Shown one piece after another: positions 1 through 4,978 of a DNA stretch of 7,596 bases. The stretch comes from Paracoccaceae bacterium (GTDB lineage Bacteria > Pseudomonadota > Alphaproteobacteria > Rhodobacterales > Rhodobacteraceae): contig SKWP01000124.1 in the NCBI GenBank assembly GCA_007128865.1, forward strand, positions 1-7,596, read 5' to 3'. Positions within the stretch are counted from its first letter, which is position 1. Each line of letters begins with the position of its first letter. The position numbers and the translations under genes were made by a program. The notes beneath the pieces are model-generated. The model did no database searches and was not told where the DNA came from. It was given only the letters and a program-made list of their open reading frames with translations.

Positions 1-128
1 ACCAGCGTAACCTCGGCTTCGGTGCTGCGGCCGAACCAGTTGAAGGGGTTTAGCCGCGATTCGGCGGCCCATCCGCAGGCCGATACGAAGACAAGTGCAG
101 CAAGCGCGGCGGGCAGCGTGCGGTTCAT
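1..128 (-). CDS. small predicted lipoprotein, N-terminal 42 residues only (partial at left edge)
   Basis: The frame opens with ATG at 128-126 and runs off the left edge without a stop. The visible protein begins MNRTLPAALAALVFVSACGW. It has a short charged start, a hydrophobic stretch (about residues 5-17) and a lipobox V15-S16-A17-C18, so it should be cut by signal peptidase II and anchored by lipidated Cys18. After the anchor comes RLNPFNWFGRSTEAEVTLV, a segment I associate with an uncharacterised lipoprotein of Rhodobacteraceae. A GAGGGG ribosome site (135-140, minus) lies six bases before the start. An in-frame ATG at 134-132 directly abuts that site, so the downstream ATG is preferred. 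The gene is divergent from sufE. Function is unknown. The lipoprotein call is firm; the family recognition is from memory. Confidence 0.75.
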   Translation of the reverse strand, partial: MNRTLPAALAALVFVSACGWAAESRLNPFNWFGRSTEAEVTL

Positions 129-281
129 CGGCATCCCCTCGTTCGATCGCAGCGACGGTAGCCGATCGCTTCGGGCTTGAAAAGCCGCCCCGGACCTTGA
201 CGCGCCGGCCAGTGCGGGCCGCCTGACGGAAGTGGCTCGATGCCGGGCTGAGACCTTAGCGGACGGTTGGCTATTGGCACT

Positions 282-375
282 CCTGGCCCGGAATCAAGGC
301 GCGCAGCGCCGCCGGGCCGCGCCCGACCGCCCCGATCGGGCGGGCGCCCCTGCAACGTCGCAAGCCGTTGCGCGG
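282..375. repeat. structured intergenic repeat, copy 1
   Basis: The first 52 bases (282-333) are identical to 4251-4302, and 338-375 matches 4334-4370 apart from one length change and a variable loop. The copy folds into three stems. Stem A is GGCCCGG (285-291) with CCGGGCC (312-318), enclosing GGCGC (298-302) and GCGCC (306-310). Stem B is GCGCCCG (319-325) with CGGGCGC (341-347), enclosing a perfect palindrome CCCGATCGGG (331-340). Stem C is GCAACG (352-357) with CGTTGC (366-371) and an eight-base loop. It lies about 100 bases before the sufE start. Function is unknown. It may be a dispersed palindromic element of the genome or an RNA-level structure. Repeat status is certain for two copies; the wider family is inferred. 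Confidence 0.85.
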
Positions 376-462
376 CGCAGAGGGAACCCTTTGCCGGGTG
401 CCGGATACTGGCGACTGGACCTTGCCCCCTTCGCGGCCTACCTGTTGGCTCACAGTGCAACC

Positions 463-470
463 GGAAGGAG
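463..470 (+). promoter_or_regulatory. ribosome binding site fixing the TTG start of sufE
   Basis: GGAAGGAG at 463-470 sits six bases before TTG at 477-479. There is no in-frame ATG nearby that gives an N-terminus of normal SufE length. This site therefore decides the start in favour of TTG. Confidence 0.75.
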
Positions 471-476
471 CCAGCC

Positions 477-911
477 TTGGCCAGCCAGGCATTCGAGGAT
501 ATCGCCGAGACCTTCGCCTTTCTCGACGACTGGGAAGACCGTTACCGCCATGTCATCGAACTGGGCCGGGCCATGCCGGCGCTGCCCGATGAGCTGCGCG
601 TGCCGGCGACCAGGGTGGACGGCTGCGCAAGCCAGGTCTGGATCATGCCGCAGATCGAGGGCAGCGGCCCCGGCGCGCGTTTCGATTTCGCCGGCGATTC
701 CGACGCGATGATCGTGCGCGGGCTGATCGCGGTGCTGCATGCGCTCTATTCCGGCCAGACCGTGAAACAGGTGATGAACACCGACGCGGCCGCCGAACTG
801 GCACGTCTGGGGCTGGATCAGCATCTTTCCTCGCAACGCTCCAACGGCCTGCGGGCGATGGTGGCGCGCATCCGCGGGCTGGCAGACCAGGCGGCGGCGG
901 CAACAGCCTGA
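477..911 (+). CDS. sufE: SufE family cysteine-desulfurase sulfur acceptor
   Basis: The protein is 144 residues, close to E. coli SufE (138). SufE accepts persulfide sulfur from the cysteine desulfurase SufS on a conserved cysteine and passes it to the SufBCD scaffold during Fe-S cluster assembly in the cytoplasm. The catalytic loop is visible as TRVDGCASQVW, with Cys50 matching E. coli Cys51. Other family marks are the N-terminal FLDDWEDRYRHVIELG helix, FDFAGDSDAMIVRGLIAVL after the cysteine, and a C-terminal LSSQRSNGLRAMVARIR segment. The TTG start is chosen from the ribosome site at 463-470; longer in-frame starts would add a low-complexity tail translated from the repeat. No suf operon gene is adjacent, so this is a stand-alone sufE. 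It is convergent with the DUF3179 gene, with 119 bases between the stops. That gap holds weak inverted repeats (for example CTGCCGGCAG at 922-931) but no T-run terminator. Confidence 0.93.
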   Translation: MASQAFEDIAETFAFLDDWEDRYRHVIELGRAMPALPDELRVPATRVDGCASQVWIMPQIEGSGPGARFDFAGDSDAMIVRGLIAVLHALYSGQTVKQVMNTDAAAELARLGLDQHLSSQRSNGLRAMVARIRGLADQAAAATA

Positions 912-1030
912 GGCGCAGTGCCTGCCGGCAGCCCGCGGCGCCCCGCATCCGGCCGCAATGGGCCTGACGGCACGCCCCCCGCGCGGCTACGGCAGCACCG
1001 GCGCCGCGATGCGGTCATTCGCCTTTCCGA

Positions 1031-2026
1031 TCACTGCCCCAGCATCCAGCGGCCGTCCGGAAAGAAGGCGTGAAAGGCAAAGGCAAAGGGCACGTCATGG
1101 GGCAGATCGGCGCCGGTGGCCGCATCGCGCACCCGGATGGTGCCGACCTCGCGCCCCTCGGCAATGCGCGGGCTGTCAAGCGCCGAAACCTGCCCGGCGG
1201 TCCAGCTGATCCGCACGCCGTCCTCGACGATCTCGCCGGCGGCGCGCACCCGCTCGAATGTCCATGCCCGGTCATCGACGCGGACAACACGGGCCAGTGC
1301 CGGAATGTCGTGGGGCGGCAGATCACCGCCGTACAGGAACGGCCGGATCGAACTGTCATAGCCGGCATAGGGGTTGGCGCCGTAGTTGCGCCGCCACTGG
1401 GGTTCGTCCATCACCAGCCCGTCGGGGTTGCGGCTGCGGAATTCGTCCCAGCTTTCCATCCAGGCCGGTAGCGCCACCAGCCGCACGCCGGTGTGCCGCC
1501 CGACGATGCCTTCGCCGATGGCCTGCTGCCACCAGCTTTCGGTTTCGCGGTCGTACATCACCATGTCGGAATGGCGCAGCTTGCCGGAAACGCCGAAGGT
1601 CAGCCTTTCGCCGTCCACGCGGGCATCGAAGGCCATGGCCGAATTGCACAGCGGGCAGTAGGTGACCGCAACCGGGACATCGCCGATCACGTCATTGGCG
1701 ATCTCGTGCCACATCAGGTACCGGACCGGATAGGCACGCGGTTCGGCACCCGGCAATTCCAGCGTCATCACCGGCTCGGCCCCGGGAATGCGGGTTTCGC
1801 CGGCCGCGGGCACCATGACCGGATCCCATATCGCCGGGATGCCGTCGCGCGGCGGGCCGCCCGAGATGATCTCGTGCAGCGGCACCGAGGCGCGCGAGAA
1901 ATCGGTCAGCGGGAATTCCGCCTGCCAGCGCGCCGGATCGGCCAGCACCGGGGGCACGGGCCCGATGGCAAGCGCACCGGCAAGCGCGGCGGCAAGGATG
2001 GCACGGTGTCTGGATTCGGGTCTCAT
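1031..2026 (-). CDS. DUF3179 domain-containing secreted protein
   Basis: The protein is 331 residues. It starts with a Sec-type signal peptide: basic MRPESRHR, a hydrophobic core at about 9-28, and probable cleavage after VLA29 before DPARW. The mature part should be periplasmic. The body matches the DUF3179 family as I know it: PLHEIISGGPPRDGIPAIWDP near residues 49-69, MWHEIANDVIGDVPVAVTYC near 105-124, then CPLCNSAMAFDARV with a CxxC pair (Cys124, Cys127), and later LRHSDMVMYDRETESWWQQ. The biochemical role of the family is not established. The CxxC could bind a metal or be redox-active, which is inference only. AAGGAG (2033-2038, minus) lies six bases before the ATG. The gene is divergent from dnaG, with 132 bases between the starts if dnaG begins at 2159, and convergent with sufE. 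Family assignment is confident; function is not. Confidence 0.88.
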   Translation of the reverse strand: MRPESRHRAILAAALAGALAIGPVPPVLADPARWQAEFPLTDFSRASVPLHEIISGGPPRDGIPAIWDPVMVPAAGETRIPGAEPVMTLELPGAEPRAYPVRYLMWHEIANDVIGDVPVAVTYCPLCNSAMAFDARVDGERLTFGVSGKLRHSDMVMYDRETESWWQQAIGEGIVGRHTGVRLVALPAWMESWDEFRSRNPDGLVMDEPQWRRNYGANPYAGYDSSIRPFLYGGDLPPHDIPALARVVRVDDRAWTFERVRAAGEIVEDGVRISWTAGQVSALDSPRIAEGREVGTIRVRDAATGADLPHDVPFAFAFHAFFPDGRWMLGQ

Positions 2027-2158
2027 GCGGGGCTCCTTCGCAAACGGCTGGCAATGACTGCTTCGCCGCGCGAGCCCCTCGGGTTAGCGGGCCTCACGCA
2101 GCGGTGATGCACGCCGGAGGCGCTGGACTTGGCAGCCCGCCGCGCCGATACTGCCGGC

Positions 2159-4120
2159 ATGAGTCTGCCCCCCGGTTTTCTGGAAGAGCTGCGCGCGCGT
2201 GTCCCCCTCAGCCGGGTGGTGGGGCGCAAGGTCACATGGGACAACCGCAAGTCGCGTCCGGGAAAGGGCGACATGTGGGCGCCCTGCCCGTTCCACCAGG
2301 AACGCACCGCATCCTTTCATGTCGATGACGCGAAGGGATTCTATTACTGCTTCGGCTGCCACGCCAAGGGCGATGCGATCAGCTTTCTGCGCGAAACCGC
2401 AAACCTCGGCTTCATGGAGGCGGTGGCAGAGCTTGCGCGCGAGGCCGGCATGGCCATGCCCGCGGCCGACCCGAAGGCCGCCGAACGGGCCGACCGCCGC
2501 ACGGTGCTGGCCGGGGCGATGGAAGCCGCGGTGCGCTTCTACCGCATGCAGCTTTCGACGGCGCGGGCGACGGCTGCGCGGGAATATCTGGCCGGGCGCG
2601 GGCTGGATGCCGCGGCGCTGGAACGCTTCGAGATCGGCTATGCCCCCGGCGACCGGCAGGCCCTGCTTGCGCATCTGCGCGGCGCCGGGATCGAGGACAG
2701 CGTCATGATCGAGGCCGGGCTTGTCGCCCGCCCCGACGATGGCGCCCCTTATGACCGCTTTCGCGACCGTATCCTGTTTCCGATCCGCGATCCGCGCGGG
2801 CGGTGCATCGCGCTTGGCGGCCGCGCGCTTTCGGCGCTGGCGCAGGCGAAATACCTCAATTCGCCGGAAACCCCGCTGTTCGACAAGGGGCGCTGCCTCT
2901 ACAACCACGGGCCGGCACGGGCTGCGGTTGGCGGCGGGGCGGCGCTGGTGGTGGCCGAGGGCTACATGGATGTGATCGCGCTGGCCCGCGCCGGTTTCGA
3001 GGGGGCAGTCGCGCCGCTGGGCACCGCGATTACCGAGCATCAGTTACGCATGATGTGGCAGATGGCGCCCGAGCCGGTGATCGCGCTTGACGGCGATACG
3101 GCGGGGTTGCGTGCCGCGCAGCGCCTGATCGACCTTGCCCTGCCGCTGATCGAAGCCGGTCAGGGGCTGCGCTTTGCGCTGATGCCGGCCGGCCAGGACC
3201 CCGACGACGTGCTGCGCAGCGGCGGGCCGGCAGCCATGGCGGCGCTGCTGGAACGCGCCCGGCCGATGGCCGAACTTCTGTGGGAGCGCGAGACCGAAGG
3301 CAAGGTGCTCGACAGCCCCGAGCGGCGCGCGGCGCTGGACAAGGCGTTGCGCGCCACCCTGCGCCGCATCACCGACCCCACGATTCGTGCCCATTACGCC
3401 GAAGACTTCCGAACCCGCCGCAGCGCGTTGCTGGCCCCTGCCCCGCGGCCGCTGCCGCCGCAGGGCGCATCCGGTGCGGGGCGCGGTGGCGCGGGGTTCC
3501 GGCAGGGGCGGCGGCTGATTGCCTCGGCGCCGCTGGCGGCAACACGCTCCAGCCTGCTGGCCCGGCCAGCGGGCGAGCTTGCCGGGCACCGGCTGCGCGA
3601 GGCGGTGATGCTGGCAGCGCTGCTGTCGCACCCCGGGCTGGTGGCCGAATTCGAGGACGATCTGGAGCATCTCGAAGTGGTGGTGCCGGAACACGAGGCC
3701 CTGCGGCTGGCATTGCTGCGCAGCCCGGCGGACCAGACGGAGGCCGGCGGATCGCCGCAAGCGCCGGGCGAAGGGGCGGCCGGGGCCATTGCCGAACGAT
3801 TGATGACCACGCCCGGCGTCTGCGATTCACCCATCGTCCGCCCCGGATGCCCGGCCGAGACCGTCCGGAAGAGCCTGCGCGATGCCTTTGCCCGGCACCG
3901 CGCGCTGCGCTCGCTCCCGCGGGTCCTGGCCGAGGCCGAGTCCGATATTGCCGGGCTGGCCGACGAGGGGCTGACCTGGCGGCTGGCCGAAGCGGCCGGC
4001 GCCGTGCATGCGCCCGCCGGCGGGCTGGAGGATGATGTCTCGGACCTCGGTGAAGACACGGCAGCGCTTCGCCGCAGGCTGGCCGAGGCCGCGAGCATCC
4101 GCAAGCCGCGCCGGGGCTGA
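2159..4120 (+). CDS. dnaG: DNA primase
   Basis: DnaG makes the RNA primers for leading- and lagging-strand replication and works with the replicative helicase DnaB. From ATG 2159 it has 653 residues, longer than E. coli DnaG (581). The N-terminal CHC2 zinc finger is intact: Cys43-x2-His46 in APCPFHQE and Cys64-x2-Cys67 in YYCFGCHAKGD. The catalytic core follows, including DRILFPIRDPRGRCIALGGR. The TOPRIM part has Glu267 in VVAEGYMDVIAL and Asp311/Asp313 in ALDGDTAG, matching E. coli Glu265, Asp309 and Asp311. After a Pro/Gly-rich linker (about 425-452) comes a diverged C-terminal helicase-interaction region. The start is uncertain. ATG 2159 gives the family-typical MSLPPGF but has no good ribosome site. 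TTG 2129 is in frame, eight bases after GGAGG (2116-2120), and would add ten residues. The gene appears monocistronic: a hairpin follows, then the repeat and a convergent gene. The rpoD gene that often follows dnaG in alphaproteobacteria is not here. Confidence 0.96.
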   Translation: MSLPPGFLEELRARVPLSRVVGRKVTWDNRKSRPGKGDMWAPCPFHQERTASFHVDDAKGFYYCFGCHAKGDAISFLRETANLGFMEAVAELAREAGMAMPAADPKAAERADRRTVLAGAMEAAVRFYRMQLSTARATAAREYLAGRGLDAAALERFEIGYAPGDRQALLAHLRGAGIEDSVMIEAGLVARPDDGAPYDRFRDRILFPIRDPRGRCIALGGRALSALAQAKYLNSPETPLFDKGRCLYNHGPARAAVGGGAALVVAEGYMDVIALARAGFEGAVAPLGTAITEHQLRMMWQMAPEPVIALDGDTAGLRAAQRLIDLALPLIEAGQGLRFALMPAGQDPDDVLRSGGPAAMAALLERARPMAELLWERETEGKVLDSPERRAALDKALRATLRRITDPTIRAHYAEDFRTRRSALLAPAPRPLPPQGASGAGRGGAGFRQGRRLIASAPLAATRSSLLARPAGELAGHRLREAVMLAALLSHPGLVAEFEDDLEHLEVVVPEHEALRLALLRSPADQTEAGGSPQAPGEGAAGAIAERLMTTPGVCDSPIVRPGCPAETVRKSLRDAFARHRALRSLPRVLAEAESDIAGLADEGLTWRLAEAAGAVHAPAGGLEDDVSDLGEDTAALRRRLAEAASIRKPRRG

Positions 4121-4142
4121 GGGCAGCGGCCGTGTTCCGCCG

Positions 4143-4176
4143 GTTCAGGCCCCGATCGGGTGTTCGGCGCCTGAGC
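4143..4176 (+). terminator. strong hairpin 22 bases after the dnaG stop; candidate terminator
   Basis: The left arm runs 4143-4155 and the right arm 4164-4176, with an eight-base loop. TCAGGC (4145-4150) pairs with GCCTGA (4169-4174), then after one C-C mismatch CCGA (4152-4155) pairs with TCGG (4164-4167). The outermost pairs are G-C and T-G, for twelve pairs in all. No T-run follows, so it is not a classical intrinsic terminator. It may pause RNA polymerase, protect the dnaG 3' end, or act together with Rho. The hairpin is seen; the role is inferred. Confidence 0.45.
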
Positions 4177-4250
4177 GGTGGCACCGGTGAGCGCCGCAGG
4201 ACACAGGCATCACGGGCCGCAGCAATGCGGGATGGAGCGGACGCCGCCCC

Positions 4251-4370
4251 CCTGGCCCGGAATCAAGGCGCGCAGCGCCGCCGGGCCGCGCCCGACCGCC
4301 CCCGTCACGCCGCAGGCGTGCCTCCGGCACGACGGGCGGGCGCCCTGCAACGTTTCAAACCGTTGCGCGG
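4251..4370. repeat. structured intergenic repeat, copy 2 (longer variant)
   Basis: This is the second copy, in the same orientation as 282-375 and about 3.97 kb away. Stem A is GGCCCGG (4254-4260) with CCGGGCC (4281-4287) and the same inner GGCGC/GCGCC pair. Stem B has the same outer arms, GCGCCCG (4288-4294) and CGGGCGC (4337-4343). The inner palindrome of copy 1 is replaced by CCCGTC (4301-4306) paired with GACGGG (4331-4336), enclosing a 24-base insert. The insert can form one of two overlapping hairpins: CACGCC (4306-4311) with GGCGTG (4315-4320), or CGTGCC (4317-4322) with GGCACG (4326-4331). Stem C is GCAACG (4347-4352) with CGTTGC (4361-4366). An octamer AGCGGACG occurs shortly before both copies (258-265 and 4236-4243), so the element may extend left. 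It lies between the convergent dnaG and dksA-like genes. Confidence 0.85.
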
Positions 4371-4411
4371 TCGGATGTTCTTGCACCATGAACCGCCCGG
4401 GTATCCACCGT

Positions 4412-4440
4412 GCAGCGCCCACCCGGCGGTCTGGCGCTGC
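4412..4440 (-). terminator. hairpin downstream of the dksA-like gene; candidate terminator
   Basis: GCAGCGCC (4412-4419) pairs perfectly with GGCGCTGC (4433-4440). The 13-base interior can add ACC (4421-4423) with GGT (4428-4430) around a four-base loop. It lies 69 bases past the dksA-like stop on the minus strand and just outside repeat copy 2. No T-run follows on the minus strand, so termination is an inference. It could equally belong to the repeat region. Confidence 0.35.
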
Positions 4441-4509
4441 CCTCTGTCGGCAACCGTCCGCCATGGCGCTCCAACCCGCCACGGCACACCGTCGGTCATG
4501 TGGCCGGGC

Positions 4510-4827
4510 CTATCGGGCGCAAGCGGCACAAAGCGGCGTATAGGGCAGAAGATCCAGCCGCTTTTCCGCAATCTCCTCGCCGCAGCGGGCGCAGTAGCCG
4601 TAATCGCCGGTTGCGATGCGCTGCAAGGCTGCGTCGATCTGTGCGACCTCGGCGCGGGCAGCAAAGCCGAGCCGTTCCAGCACCTCGTCGTCTTCCTGTT
4701 CGGTGGCCTGTTCTTCCCAGTCCTTGGCCTCGTGGGAGTCCAGTTCGCGCTCCACCTGCACCATGCGGTCGAGCAATTCCTGACGGCGGTCTTCAAGCTG
4801 GGCGCGGCGATCGTCGATGCTGGTCAT
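4510..4827 (-). CDS. TraR/DksA family zinc-finger regulator of RNA polymerase
   Basis: The protein is 105 residues. DksA-type proteins enter the secondary channel of RNA polymerase and, often with ppGpp, shift promoter choice without binding DNA. The N-terminal two-thirds is charged and helical (MTSIDDRRAQLEDRRQELLD onwards), fitting the coiled coil. The C-terminal zinc finger has Cys79-x2-Cys82 and Cys100-x2-Cys103. From memory of E. coli DksA, these align without gaps to Cys114/117/135/138, a constant offset of 35. The same offset places D36-x2-E39-x-A41 on the tip residues D71/D74/A76, so the tip is DxxExA rather than DxxDxA. The N-terminal globular part is shorter and the C-terminal helix is missing. 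The start at 4827 is set by AAGGAGG (4836-4842, minus) eight bases upstream; an upstream in-frame ATG at 4911 lacks support. The gene follows the ubiquinone hydroxylase on the same strand after 151 bases, with an FNR-type box between. Family is confident; whether it is the main DksA of the cell is open. Confidence 0.92.
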   Translation of the reverse strand: MTSIDDRRAQLEDRRQELLDRMVQVERELDSHEAKDWEEQATEQEDDEVLERLGFAARAEVAQIDAALQRIATGDYGYCARCGEEIAEKRLDLLPYTPLCAACAR

Positions 4828-4875
4828 GAGCGGTCCCTCCTTGCGACAGAGTGACTGGCGGATTCCACCTCTGCC

Positions 4876-4889
4876 TTGATCGATATCAA
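4876..4889 (-). promoter_or_regulatory. FNR/FnrL-type binding site upstream of the dksA-like gene
   Basis: TTGAT (4876-4880), CGAT, ATCAA (4885-4889) is a perfect match to the FNR-family consensus TTGAT-N4-ATCAA. Its centre is 55 bases before the ATG at 4827. The only gene positioned to use it is the dksA-like one, because the neighbouring hydroxylase gene ends at 4979 and reads toward the site. A centre at -41.5 would place the transcript start near 4841, inside the ribosome site. The real start, and whether the effect is activation or repression, cannot be read from sequence. In Rhodobacteraceae the expected factor is FnrL, active without oxygen. Confidence 0.7.
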
Positions 4890-4978
4890 CCAAGCCGGCC
4901 CGGTGAAACATGGTCCTTCCGGCCGTCGCAGGCGGCCCGATCCGCGGTACATGGCGGATCGTTCGCGCGCCGGTCGGG

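Larger units (their letters stand above)
129..476. other. intergenic region between divergent lipoprotein gene and sufE
   Basis: This 348-base gap carries no convincing gene. Open frames crossing it, some fused upstream of sufE, are Arg/Ala/Pro-rich by-products of GC-rich DNA, and their peptides coincide with the repeat at 282-375. The left part (129-281) should hold the promoter of the lipoprotein gene. It contains a small hairpin (GGCTT 174-178, AAGCC 182-186), but I found no promoter pair that I trust. The right part (376-476) must hold the sufE promoter unless transcription starts further left. I see only the ribosome site there, not a clear -35/-10 pair. Confidence 0.6.
4121..4509. other. 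intergenic region between convergent dnaG and dksA-like gene
   Basis: This 389-base gap has no supportable gene. Open frames through it are translations of the repeat and GC-rich flanks without ribosome sites or family features. It contains, in order, the hairpin after dnaG (4143-4176), repeat copy 2 (4251-4370) and a second hairpin (4412-4440). The stretch 4441-4509, next to the dksA-like stop, shows only a short ACGG/CCGT stem (4481-4484 with 4489-4492). The gap most likely serves the 3' ends of both genes. Confidence 0.6.

Noticed and set aside
232..711. Plus-strand open frame of 159 codons across repeat copy 1 and into sufE
   Set aside because: It overlaps sufE in another frame, is rich in Arg, Ala and Pro, and shares the peptide ARNQGAQRRRAAPDRP with a frame over copy 2. 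That identity comes from the DNA repeat, not from a protein family.
2049..2080. Sequence resembling the common alphaproteobacterial palindromic repeat with a TGCTTCGC core next to CAATGAC
   Set aside because: The blocks are in an unusual order and the match is partial; no second copy is seen in the window. Too weak to call.
2084..3040. Minus-strand open frame of 318 codons opposite dnaG
   Set aside because: It lies antisense to the zinc finger and TOPRIM region of dnaG, has no recognisable family, and long antisense frames are expected in GC-rich genes.
4134..4146. Two GTTC blocks that look like an SOS (LexA) box
   Set aside because: The spacing is five bases; the alphaproteobacterial LexA site has seven. 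It lies after dnaG, inside the hairpin region, not before a gene.
4132..4854. Plus-strand open frame of 240 codons over repeat copy 2 and the dksA-like gene
   Set aside because: It runs antisense through the dksA-like gene, which has clear family motifs and a ribosome site. The hydrophobic stretch in its second half is a mirror of the charged DksA coiled coil.
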